Positions 36,390 to 45,884 of a stretch of 53,843 nucleotides of DNA are shown piece after piece; position 1 is the first letter of the stretch; the number at the start of each line of letters is the position of its first letter. The position numbers were made by a program, and so were the translations under genes. The stretch is from an uncultured Clostridium sp. (lineage in GTDB: Bacteria > Bacillota > Clostridia > TANB77 > CAG-508): the NCBI GenBank assembly GCA_947368535.1, contig CANBHY010000010.1, forward strand, positions 1 to 53,843, given 5' to 3'. Below the pieces are notes generated by a model. It worked only from the letters and a program-made list of their open reading frames with translations. It had not been told where the DNA came from and did not search any database.

Positions 36390-39300
36390 ATGATTAACAG
36401 AATTTTAAAGAAAATAATAGCAATAATATGTATAATGATATTGATTTTGCCAATGACATCAGAAGTTTTGGCAAAAATAACAGCAACTAATGTTGGAGAT
36501 ACTCAAATATTCGGAATAACAGAATTCCATGAAAGTAAATATTTAAAAGGTGAAAACGAAACAAAGAATTTTGGATATAAAGTAAATACTAGAATTGCTT
36601 ATAGAATATATTCAGGAGAAAATGAAAAAAGCGAAGATGCTTTCTTAAATACAATATTATGTCTAGATCAAAACGGAGACTTCCCAGGAGAAAGAAAAAC
36701 AGATGAAAGTAATAACAAAGACAGCCAAAATTACAAAAACAAAGGAAATGCAGAAGAAGCATTAAAAAATATAGAAACAAGTAAAAATGGATCAAAACAA
36801 AAATTAAGTGAGACAGACATAAAACAGATAATGTGGATTATAAGAAATGCGGTATTACCAGAAGATAGTTCAGATTTAAAAGATATTAAACTTTCAAAAA
36901 TATTTGAATCAGAAATGTCTAAAACAGAAACTACTCAAAACCCATTAACATTAAGTTATATAAAAGAGATTTTAACAGAAGATGATTTAGTATTTGCAAC
37001 ACAAGCGGCTATATGGAATATAACAAATCCACAAAATAGTCCTTCATATTATGGAGCAATGCAGTCAGAAAATCCACAATATAATCTTCTTAGCGGAAAT
37101 GATGTAGAAACAGAAGACGGAAAACAAGGAATGTTTGTAAATATAATAATTGACTATTATAAAGCAAATTGTACAAGTGAAAAAGATATAGTAATTACAA
37201 AGTCTGAAGATTATACAACACCAGTAGTAACAGGACCTACTGAAAAATTTATATACACAAATAAAAAAGAATTTATAGAAGAAGGAGAGACTCAAGGACC
37301 AGACGATCAAAATTGGATATTTGTAGGACCATTTAAAATTGAAGGGAAAGAATCTGAAAAAAAATTAGTAGACTATAGCATAGATATAGAATTAAAAAAA
37401 GATGATAAAGTATTACCACAAACAGGAGAAAAGGCACCTATATTTGAAATAGTTGCAGTTAAGCCTTCAACTGAAACTAAAAAAGAACCTAATGCATCTA
37501 CTCCACGTTTTGGACTAACTAAGTCAGAATTAGAAAAAAACGGAAATCAATTTTATATAGCACTACAAAAAGGAACAAGTGTAAACAATATAAATATAAA
37601 AACAAATTGCGCACAAAAAATATCTGAAACAGAAGCAACTGTATGGGAAAACGAAGACAAATCAATGCAACCACTAATTTCAATAAAAAGAGACGAATCT
37701 GAAATAGAAAATGTAGAATTAAACTATAAGTTTAGAGCAAAATATGAAAGAGAATATGATATAGCTTTAAGAAAATTTATATCATCAATATCTAGAGAAG
37801 AATCTGGAAGTTGGAGAACGATATATGATAGCAATAAAGGTGAACATGAGGAGAGAAAAGCAAAACAATTTGAATCAACAGAGGAGAATTCATTTAATCA
37901 ATATAATTACATACATCCAAAAGAACCAATAGAAGTACAAGTAGGAGATATTGTTAAATATAAGATAAGAGTTTACAATGAAGGAATATATAATACAAAA
38001 ATAACCCAAATAGCGGATTATTTACCAGCAAAAGGATTAAAGCTACTACAAGCAGGAGAGTATAAAAGTAAAGATAACGGACCTATACATAATACAATAT
38101 ATCCAGATGGATATAAGTTAACAGAAACTAATGGAGCAGATAAGACTATTATATTAATAAGTCCAGAAGATGGATATGATTCAATACAAAACGGCGTTCT
38201 AGTAACTGAAGAAGATTGTTTAGAAGTAGATTTAGAATTTTTAGTAACAGAAGATGCAAAAGGAAGAATAATTACAAACATAGCAGAAGTATTAAGCTTT
38301 GTAGGTCAAGAAGATACTAATGGAGATGGAAATGAAGACGGAGACTATGTACAAGTAACAGACATAGATTCAGCTCCTAAGAATGTAGTTTTACCTGAAA
38401 CAGATTCAGAATGGGAAAATTATAAAGGAAATACAAATAATAAAAAAGATTTAAGTGATAAAAAATATTATTATAAAGGTCAAGAAGATGATGATGACTT
38501 TGAAAAAATCATAATACCAGGAGAAAAATACATTGACTTAGCTCTAAGAAAATCGATAACAGGTTTAAATGGAGAGCAAATAAATAGACAAAGAGATCCA
38601 GATACAAGACCATTATTAAGCGGAGAAAAAACATCAACATTTTCAGATATAAAAGAACCACCTGTAAGTGTAAAAATAGGAGATAAAGTTACATATACAA
38701 TAAGAGTATTTAATGAAGGAAACCAAGATGGATATGCAATGAAAATATCAGACTATATTCCAGAAGGATTAGGATTTCTGCCAAACTATAAAGAAAATTT
38801 GAGATATAACTGGAAAACAAAAGATAATACAAGTCAAACTATTTCAGAAATTCCTAATGCATTAACAAATTTTAAAACTGAAGAATTTGATAATAGTAAA
38901 GTTTCTTACGAAAAACAAACAGTAATTTGTGGAAAAGCTACAATAGAAACAGATATATTAAAAGATATGAAATTAAGCAAATTCGACAGTAGTACTGGAA
39001 AATTACAAATAATAGAAATACCAATTACATGTATTGTACTAGATAGCAAAGAAGAATCAAGTATAAAAAGAAGAAATATAGCAGCTATAACAGAATATGC
39101 AGACGAAAATAAAACTAAAATTGATAAAGACAGAGATTCAGTACCTAACAACGATTTAACAAATTTCGATGAAGATAATCATGAAGATGATGAAGATTTT
39201 GATGTAATTATTACAGAAGAAGAAAAATACCTTGATTTAGCCTTAAGAAAGTTCATAACTAAAATAGGTGATGATAATATAACAGACAGAGTACCAAAAG

Positions 39301-40529
39301 TAGATACAACAGACTTAGATTCAGAAAAATCAACAACAGCAAAATATAAACATCCAAAGCAAGAAGACATCAAAACAGTAGTAACGGGACAAGAAGTAGA
39401 ATATACAATAAGGGTATATAATGAAGGAAATCAAGCAGGATATGCATCAGAAATAAAAGATGATATACCAGAAGGATTAGAGTTTTTACCAGAACATCAA
39501 ACAAACAAAGATAACTTATGGAAAATGTATGATAAAGACGGAAATGAAACAGAAGATGTAAAAAAAGCAGTATCTATAAGAACTAATGCAAAATCAAAAG
39601 AAAATGGACAAGAAAAAAATGTACCAGAAAATGCGAATGCATATTTTAAATCAAATACAAACATAATAAATGCATATGATAAAGATAATATGGATGATGG
39701 ACCAGATTATGTAGAAGTAAAAGTAGTATTTAAAGTAGTAAAAAAAGTTGTAACAGATGGAAATAAACCAATAATAAATACAGCAGAAATAACAGAAGAA
39801 ACAGATGAAGACGGAAATGAAACACCAGATAGAGATTCAGTTCCAGATAATGATAAACCAGATGAAGATGATATAGATAAAGAATACATACAACTAAAAT
39901 ACTTTGATTTATCACTATTAAAATATGTATCAAAAGTAATAGTAACAGAAGACGGAGTAACAAAAGAAACAGATACAGGATATGATGGAACAGAAAATCC
40001 AGAGCCAGTAGTAAAAGTAGAGTTAAATAAAAACAAATTAGCACAAACGCAAGTAAAATATGTATATACAATAAAAATAACAAATGAAGGCGAAATAGAA
40101 GGCTATGCAAAAGAAATAACAGATAGAATACCAGCTGGATTATACTTTGATCCAGCAGATAATAAAGCTACAGGTTGGGTACAAAAAGAAGAAGGAATAA
40201 TAACAACAGATCATTTAAAAGATACATTATTAAAACCAGGAGAAAGCGCAACAGTACAAGTAGTATTAAGATGGCAAAATTCAGAAACAAATCTAGGACA
40301 AAAAGTAAATGTAGCAGAAATAAGTATAGATGAAAATGAATATGATATACCAGACATAGACTCAACACCAGGAAATAATGTAGACGGAGAAGATGACCAA
40401 GATAATGCCATAGTTGTATTATCAATCAAAACAGGTTCATCACCATTATATATAACACTAATAACATTAGTAACAGCAATAATGGGAACAGGACTATATT
40501 TAATATACAAATATGTAATTAAGAAATAA
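36390..40529 (+). CDS. Giant thioester-domain surface protein 1
   Basis: The 1379-residue protein has a signal peptide (about 1-28) and an N-terminal thioester-adhesin-like domain: Cys91 in ILCLDQ and Gln205 in TQAAIW fit the paired Cys and QxxxW motifs that form an internal Cys-Gln thioester for covalent host binding. About four repeat domains follow, each starting near a DLALRKF motif (about 456, 715, 948, 1171) with VYNEGNQ and IPEGLEFLP segments, as in DUF11-like stalk domains. A C-terminal membrane helix (about 1353-1375) and short Lys tail anchor it; there is no LPXTG. The final 1.35 kb is nearly identical to gene 2. Confidence 0.78.
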   Translation: MINRILKKIIAIICIMILILPMTSEVLAKITATNVGDTQIFGITEFHESKYLKGENETKNFGYKVNTRIAYRIYSGENEKSEDAFLNTILCLDQNGDFPGERKTDESNNKDSQNYKNKGNAEEALKNIETSKNGSKQKLSETDIKQIMWIIRNAVLPEDSSDLKDIKLSKIFESEMSKTETTQNPLTLSYIKEILTEDDLVFATQAAIWNITNPQNSPSYYGAMQSENPQYNLLSGNDVETEDGKQGMFVNIIIDYYKANCTSEKDIVITKSEDYTTPVVTGPTEKFIYTNKKEFIEEGETQGPDDQNWIFVGPFKIEGKESEKKLVDYSIDIELKKDDKVLPQTGEKAPIFEIVAVKPSTETKKEPNASTPRFGLTKSELEKNGNQFYIALQKGTSVNNINIKTNCAQKISETEATVWENEDKSMQPLISIKRDESEIENVELNYKFRAKYEREYDIALRKFISSISREESGSWRTIYDSNKGEHEERKAKQFESTEENSFNQYNYIHPKEPIEVQVGDIVKYKIRVYNEGIYNTKITQIADYLPAKGLKLLQAGEYKSKDNGPIHNTIYPDGYKLTETNGADKTIILISPEDGYDSIQNGVLVTEEDCLEVDLEFLVTEDAKGRIITNIAEVLSFVGQEDTNGDGNEDGDYVQVTDIDSAPKNVVLPETDSEWENYKGNTNNKKDLSDKKYYYKGQEDDDDFEKIIIPGEKYIDLALRKSITGLNGEQINRQRDPDTRPLLSGEKTSTFSDIKEPPVSVKIGDKVTYTIRVFNEGNQDGYAMKISDYIPEGLGFLPNYKENLRYNWKTKDNTSQTISEIPNALTNFKTEEFDNSKVSYEKQTVICGKATIETDILKDMKLSKFDSSTGKLQIIEIPITCIVLDSKEESSIKRRNIAAITEYADENKTKIDKDRDSVPNNDLTNFDEDNHEDDEDFDVIITEEEKYLDLALRKFITKIGDDNITDRVPKVDTTDLDSEKSTTAKYKHPKQEDIKTVVTGQEVEYTIRVYNEGNQAGYASEIKDDIPEGLEFLPEHQTNKDNLWKMYDKDGNETEDVKKAVSIRTNAKSKENGQEKNVPENANAYFKSNTNIINAYDKDNMDDGPDYVEVKVVFKVVKKVVTDGNKPIINTAEITEETDEDGNETPDRDSVPDNDKPDEDDIDKEYIQLKYFDLSLLKYVSKVIVTEDGVTKETDTGYDGTENPEPVVKVELNKNKLAQTQVKYVYTIKITNEGEIEGYAKEITDRIPAGLYFDPADNKATGWVQKEEGIITTDHLKDTLLKPGESATVQVVLRWQNSETNLGQKVNVAEISIDENEYDIPDIDSTPGNNVDGEDDQDNAIVVLSIKTGSSPLYITLITLVTAIMGTGLYLIYKYVIKK
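39181..40529 (+). repeat. 1349-bp near-identical tract, copy A
   Basis: It matches 44245-45593 at a constant offset of 5064 bases. I find mismatches only in the last few codons (for example GTAATTAAG against GTAGTTAAA). It covers two stalk domains and the membrane anchor. Confidence 0.95.
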
Positions 40530-40542
40530 GAGTATAAAAAAC

Positions 40543-40594
40543 AAAATATCTCGACATGTTAAATAAAAAAATAACATATCGAGATATTTTTTTT
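40543..40594 (+). terminator. Terminator of surface protein gene 1
   Basis: A 19-bp stem with one mismatch (40543-40561 with 40572-40590) ends in a T run. Confidence 0.85.
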
Positions 40595-40709
40595 ACTAAA
40601 TTTTACAAAAAAACGTAATAAAAACGTAATAAAAAAGAGAAAAAACTGTAAAAAAAGATGAAATATAGACAAATCAAAGCATATAGAAGAAAGTTGGAAA
40701 ATACTTGAA

Positions 40710-40737
40710 TTGACAAAAAAACTCAAAAAGATAAAAT
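40710..40737 (+). promoter_or_regulatory. Promoter of surface protein gene 2
   Basis: TTGACA (40710-40715), a 16-base spacer and TAAAAT (40732-40737), closely similar to the promoter at 36309. Confidence 0.7.
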
Positions 40738-40787
40738 AAAATTATATGAATAGATAATTATGTCTAACAAACACTTAGGAGAAAAAT

Positions 40788-43700
40788 ATGAAAAACAAGC
40801 TTTTAAAGAAATTAATTGCATCAATATGTATAATGGCAATGGTTATACCAATGTCATCAGAAGTGTTTGCTCAAATTACAGCTAACAACGTAGGAGATGC
40901 ACAAGACTTTGGAATAGTACAATTTCACGAAAGCTCATATTTGAATAAAAAAGGGACAAAAGACTACGGATATCAAGTAAACGAAAGATATGCGTATAGA
41001 ATTTATGCTGGAGAAAATAATCCAAATGGATATGTAAATACAGTGTTATGTTTAGACGAAAAATCTACATTCCCTGGAGAAAATTCAGCAGGAAAAAGAT
41101 ATACAAATAGAGGAACAGCAGAACAAGTTCTAAGAAGTATAAGCACAAATAAAAATGGAACAAAAACACAATTAACAGATGAAGATTGTAAAAAAATACA
41201 ATGGTTAATGCATAATGCTGTATTGCCAGAAGATAGCGATGAATTAATAGATGCGAAACTTGCAAAAATTTTTGAAGAGCCATTAAAAGATACAGCAGGA
41301 TCAGGAAATCCATTAACTTTGAGCTATATCAAAGAAATATTAACAGAAGATGACTTAGTATTTGCATTACAAGCAACAATATGGACAATAACTAACGGAC
41401 ACAATAATCCAGTATATAAAGGAAAAACTAAAGATGCATCACAATATAATTCATTAAATGACCCAGTTAATGAACGTGGAAGACAAGGACAATATATAAA
41501 TATAATAATGAACTACTATAAAAATCATTATCTGGGAGCAGACATGTTTCCAAGTGTAACAGAAAATTTAGAAATGCCTACAGTAATAAAACCAGATAAA
41601 AAGTTAATATTTACAAATACAGAAGAACAACCAGAGGAAGGAGAAGCTCTTGGACAAACATCAGATCCATACATATTTGTAGGTCCATTTAAAATAGAAC
41701 ATAAACAAAATACTGCTGATTATAACATAGATATTAGCTTTGAAGATGGAAAAGGAAACTCGCTTTCAATAGGGCAAGGTAGTGTAGAATTCTATATAAA
41801 AAAAGAACCTAGAACTGATGCTCCAGGAGTATCACTAACAAAAGAATCTCTAAATGGAGAAACATTTTATATAGCACTACATAAAGGAACAAAAGTAAGA
41901 AAAATAAAATTTAATTTAACACCAATGAATATAACTTTAGGAAAAACTACAACAACAGTATGGACAAACGAAAATTCAGACATGCAACCACTAATATCAG
42001 CTATAAGAGAAGAAGGAACCAAAATAAATCCTGTAAACGATGAATATGAATTTGGAACAAATTATAAAAGAAAATTTGATGTATCATTAAGAAAAGAAAT
42101 AATTCAAGTACAGAGAAAAGCTAAACTATATGGTAAAGAGGTATGGACAGAAGTAGATATAGAAAATCAAGAAAGACAACTACCTGAACCAAAAGTAGCA
42201 AAAGAAGGTGCATTGAATCAATTTGAATATGCCCATCAAAAAGCTCCAGTAAAAGTAGAAGTAGGAGATATAGTAATATATTCAATAAGAGTGTATAATG
42301 AAGGATTACATCCAGTGAGAATTGCAACAGTTATTGACTATTTAGCACCTAATAGTGGATTAGAATTAATAAAACCATCTGAAAACTCAACAAAGGTAGT
42401 AATAGACAATTTACAAATAGAGTATGGGGCTTATCAAATATCAGACGAAACACCTGATCCATCAGGTGGGACAAAAATAATTATAAGTTCGCCAAATAAA
42501 AATGAAACAGGAATACAAAATACAGCTATCATAGGAAGATTTAAAGAAAGTGATATACCAGATTGTATAGAAATAATTTTAGCTTTTAAGGTAAAAGAGG
42601 AAGCTGATGGAGTAGGAGAAATTACTAATATAGCAGAAGTAGTAGAGTTTTATGGTCAAGAAGATATTGATGAAAAAGGAAATGGAAAAGGACCGTTTTT
42701 AGCAACTGAAGGAGGAAAAATAGAAGATATAGATTCAAAACCACATAATTTAAAACTACCAGAAACTCTTGATGCTTGGCAAGATTATAAAGGAAGGGAA
42801 AGTAACCCAGACGATTTGGGATATGATGATAACTATTATATAGGACAAGAAGATGATGATGATTTTGAAAAAATAATAGTAGGTGATATTCCAACAATAG
42901 ATTTAGCATTACGAAAATCTATAACAGCACTTAATGGAGAATCGATAGATAGGCAAAGAGAACCAGACACAACACCATTATTAAGTCCAGTAGAAAAGAA
43001 AACATCAAATTTTTCAGATATAAAAGAGCCACCACAACAAGTAAAAGTTGGAGATAAAATTGTATATACAATAAGAGTATTCAATGAAAGTGATAGTCAA
43101 GCAGGATATGCTACTCAAATTACAGATTATATACCAAAAGGACTAGGATTCTTACCATATTATAATGAAAATATAGCTAATAAATGGACGATAGATGAGA
43201 ATAATGGAGGAGAAGTAAAAAAACTTTCAGATATACCAAATTATGATAGGAATTTTGTAAGTTCAGAATTTAACAATAATAGTATAAGAGATAATAACTA
43301 CAAAAATCAGACTGTAATTTGTGGAGAAGCAGCAATAAAAACAGATAAACTAAAAGATACAAAATTAGAGGCATTTGATAAATCTACAAAAAAACTAGAT
43401 ATTCATACAGTACAAATTACATGTATTGTTCTAGATACAGATATAAAAGAGCCAATAAGAAATATTGCAGCTATAACAGAATACAGAGCAGAAGATAATA
43501 AATCCAAAGATAGCGATTCAGTACATAACAATGATTTGACAAACTTTAAAGAAGATGATCACGAAGATGATGAAGATTATGAAAAAATTATATTATTCAA
43601 AGAAACAACTCCACCAGAAAAACCATATGATTTAGCATTAAAAAAATTTGTATCATCAGTAACAGATGCAACTAATACACCAAAAACAATACCAGATGAC

Positions 43701-45593
43701 CAAAAAAGAAATTTAACTATAATAAGTGTAGAACAACTAAAACAGAGAACAGAAAAAGGACAAAAGGTAGATGCTAAATATTCATTTGGAGTAGATAAAG
43801 ACCAAAATCCAGTAAAAATCGAAAAAGGAGACTATGTAACATACACAATAAGAATATATAACGAGGGATTAATAGATGCAAAAGTAGGAGAAATAATAGA
43901 TACAGTTCCAACAGGATTAACATTTATAACTACAAGTGCAATAAATGAAAAATATGGTTGGAAAGAATTTAATAAAACAACACAAACAGGCTGGACTTCA
44001 GGAGTAGCTACAACAGTATTAGCGAATACAACTATACCAGCTTTTGATGCAAGAAAAGAAAATCAATCACATTATGATCAAAACACAGGAACAGGAATAG
44101 ATAAAGGTGTAAGTTATGCAGAAGTTAAAATAGAATTTAAAGTCAATGACGATGCTCAAAATTCAGTTAAGATAAAAAATATAGCAGAAATAACTAAAGA
44201 CGATGGGGATGATGATGATTCAATACCAGATGATAAAGATCCAAATGAAGATGATGAAGATTTTGATGTAATTATTACAGAAGAAGAAAAATACCTTGAT
44301 TTAGCCTTAAGAAAGTTCATAACTAAAATAGGTGATGATAATATAACAGACAGAGTACCAAAAGTAGATACAACAGACTTAGATTCAGAAAAATCAACAA
44401 CAGCAAAATATAAACATCCAAAGCAAGAAGACATCAAAACAGTAGTAACGGGACAAGAAGTAGAATATACAATAAGGGTATATAATGAAGGAAATCAAGC
44501 AGGATATGCATCAGAAATAAAAGATGATATACCAGAAGGATTAGAGTTTTTACCAGAACATCAAACAAACAAAGATAACTTATGGAAAATGTATGATAAA
44601 GACGGAAATGAAACAGAAGATGTAAAAAAAGCAGTATCTATAAGAACTAATGCAAAATCAAAAGAAAATGGACAAGAAAAAAATGTACCAGAAAATGCGA
44701 ATGCATATTTTAAATCAAATACAAACATAATAAATGCATATGATAAAGATAATATGGATGATGGACCAGATTATGTAGAAGTAAAAGTAGTATTTAAAGT
44801 AGTAAAAAAAGTTGTAACAGATGGAAATAAACCAATAATAAATACAGCAGAAATAACAGAAGAAACAGATGAAGACGGAAATGAAACACCAGATAGAGAT
44901 TCAGTTCCAGATAATGATAAACCAGATGAAGATGATATAGATAAAGAATACATACAACTAAAATACTTTGATTTATCACTATTAAAATATGTATCAAAAG
45001 TAATAGTAACAGAAGACGGAGTAACAAAAGAAACAGATACAGGATATGATGGAACAGAAAATCCAGAGCCAGTAGTAAAAGTAGAGTTAAATAAAAACAA
45101 ATTAGCACAAACGCAAGTAAAATATGTATATACAATAAAAATAACAAATGAAGGCGAAATAGAAGGCTATGCAAAAGAAATAACAGATAGAATACCAGCT
45201 GGATTATACTTTGATCCAGCAGATAATAAAGCTACAGGTTGGGTACAAAAAGAAGAAGGAATAATAACAACAGATCATTTAAAAGATACATTATTAAAAC
45301 CAGGAGAAAGCGCAACAGTACAAGTAGTATTAAGATGGCAAAATTCAGAAACAAATCTAGGACAAAAAGTAAATGTAGCAGAAATAAGTATAGATGAAAA
45401 TGAATATGATATACCAGACATAGACTCAACACCAGGAAATAATGTAGACGGAGAAGATGACCAAGATAATGCCATAGTTGTATTATCAATCAAAACAGGT
45501 TCATCACCATTATATATAACACTAATAACATTAGTAACAGCAATAATGGGAACAGGACTATATTTAATATACAAATATGTAGTTAAAAAATAA
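40788..45593 (+). CDS. Giant thioester-domain surface protein 2
   Basis: The 1601-residue protein has the same plan as its upstream neighbour: a signal peptide (about 1-28), a thioester-like domain with Cys88 (VLCLDE) and Gln195 (LQATIW), then about five repeat domains starting at DVSLRKE, DLALRKS, DLALKKF, DLALRKF and DLSLLKY motifs. A terminal membrane helix follows. The extra repeat makes the stalk longer. The N-terminal halves of proteins 1 and 2 are only moderately similar, whereas the last 449 residues are almost identical, pointing to recent gene conversion or duplication. ATG 40788 has AGGAGA upstream. Confidence 0.78.
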   Translation: MKNKLLKKLIASICIMAMVIPMSSEVFAQITANNVGDAQDFGIVQFHESSYLNKKGTKDYGYQVNERYAYRIYAGENNPNGYVNTVLCLDEKSTFPGENSAGKRYTNRGTAEQVLRSISTNKNGTKTQLTDEDCKKIQWLMHNAVLPEDSDELIDAKLAKIFEEPLKDTAGSGNPLTLSYIKEILTEDDLVFALQATIWTITNGHNNPVYKGKTKDASQYNSLNDPVNERGRQGQYINIIMNYYKNHYLGADMFPSVTENLEMPTVIKPDKKLIFTNTEEQPEEGEALGQTSDPYIFVGPFKIEHKQNTADYNIDISFEDGKGNSLSIGQGSVEFYIKKEPRTDAPGVSLTKESLNGETFYIALHKGTKVRKIKFNLTPMNITLGKTTTTVWTNENSDMQPLISAIREEGTKINPVNDEYEFGTNYKRKFDVSLRKEIIQVQRKAKLYGKEVWTEVDIENQERQLPEPKVAKEGALNQFEYAHQKAPVKVEVGDIVIYSIRVYNEGLHPVRIATVIDYLAPNSGLELIKPSENSTKVVIDNLQIEYGAYQISDETPDPSGGTKIIISSPNKNETGIQNTAIIGRFKESDIPDCIEIILAFKVKEEADGVGEITNIAEVVEFYGQEDIDEKGNGKGPFLATEGGKIEDIDSKPHNLKLPETLDAWQDYKGRESNPDDLGYDDNYYIGQEDDDDFEKIIVGDIPTIDLALRKSITALNGESIDRQREPDTTPLLSPVEKKTSNFSDIKEPPQQVKVGDKIVYTIRVFNESDSQAGYATQITDYIPKGLGFLPYYNENIANKWTIDENNGGEVKKLSDIPNYDRNFVSSEFNNNSIRDNNYKNQTVICGEAAIKTDKLKDTKLEAFDKSTKKLDIHTVQITCIVLDTDIKEPIRNIAAITEYRAEDNKSKDSDSVHNNDLTNFKEDDHEDDEDYEKIILFKETTPPEKPYDLALKKFVSSVTDATNTPKTIPDDQKRNLTIISVEQLKQRTEKGQKVDAKYSFGVDKDQNPVKIEKGDYVTYTIRIYNEGLIDAKVGEIIDTVPTGLTFITTSAINEKYGWKEFNKTTQTGWTSGVATTVLANTTIPAFDARKENQSHYDQNTGTGIDKGVSYAEVKIEFKVNDDAQNSVKIKNIAEITKDDGDDDDSIPDDKDPNEDDEDFDVIITEEEKYLDLALRKFITKIGDDNITDRVPKVDTTDLDSEKSTTAKYKHPKQEDIKTVVTGQEVEYTIRVYNEGNQAGYASEIKDDIPEGLEFLPEHQTNKDNLWKMYDKDGNETEDVKKAVSIRTNAKSKENGQEKNVPENANAYFKSNTNIINAYDKDNMDDGPDYVEVKVVFKVVKKVVTDGNKPIINTAEITEETDEDGNETPDRDSVPDNDKPDEDDIDKEYIQLKYFDLSLLKYVSKVIVTEDGVTKETDTGYDGTENPEPVVKVELNKNKLAQTQVKYVYTIKITNEGEIEGYAKEITDRIPAGLYFDPADNKATGWVQKEEGIITTDHLKDTLLKPGESATVQVVLRWQNSETNLGQKVNVAEISIDENEYDIPDIDSTPGNNVDGEDDQDNAIVVLSIKTGSSPLYITLITLVTAIMGTGLYLIYKYVVKK
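44245..45593 (+). repeat. 1349-bp near-identical tract, copy B
   Basis: Second copy of the tract at 39181-40529. Identity begins at the codons following ATGAAGATGATGAAG and runs to the stop codon. Confidence 0.95.
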
Positions 45594-45605
45594 GAAATAA
45601 AAATG

Positions 45606-45648
45606 AAAAAAATCTCGAAATACTAAGAAAATTTCGAGATTTTTTTGA
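45606..45648 (+). terminator. Terminator of surface protein gene 2
   Basis: A 16-bp perfect stem (45606-45621 with 45631-45646, core TCTCGAAAT) ends in T's. Confidence 0.85.
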
Positions 45649-45775
45649 CGATTTTTAACGGAAAAATATACCAAAAAAATGTACTTAAAATTTAATTGAT
45701 TTTAGGTATATTTTTATATTATTCAAAAGAATAATGAAAAATAGCTAAAAACACATAAAAATGTTAATTAAATAC

Positions 45776-45804
45776 TTGAAAATGTAACAAAAAAGTAATA
45801 TAAT
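45776..45804 (+). promoter_or_regulatory. Promoter of surface protein gene 3
   Basis: TTGAAA (45776-45781), a 17-base spacer and TATAAT (45799-45804). It differs from the shared promoter of genes 1 and 2, so regulation is probably separate. Confidence 0.7.
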
Positions 45805-45825
45805 TGAAATATGAGCGACATAAAT

Positions 45826-45845
45826 TTCCGTAAGGACATACGGAA
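45826..45845 (+). promoter_or_regulatory. Hairpin in the 5' leader of surface protein gene 3
   Basis: A 7-bp stem TTCCGTA/TACGGAA has loop AGGACA, located about 15 bases after the predicted transcription start. It could stabilise the mRNA or bind a regulator; no known riboswitch class is recognised. Confidence 0.4.
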
Positions 45846-45884
45846 TTAATATTATATAAATAAGGATGTTTAAGGAGGATTATT

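Noticed and set aside
39707..40036. Minus-strand open frames inside the surface-protein genes
   Set aside because: They are Leu/Ser-rich antisense shadows of repetitive acidic coding sequence, duplicated only because the underlying tract is duplicated.
45826..45845. Known riboswitch upstream of surface gene 3
   Set aside because: The hairpin is too small and lacks conserved cores of c-di-GMP, SAM or other classes.
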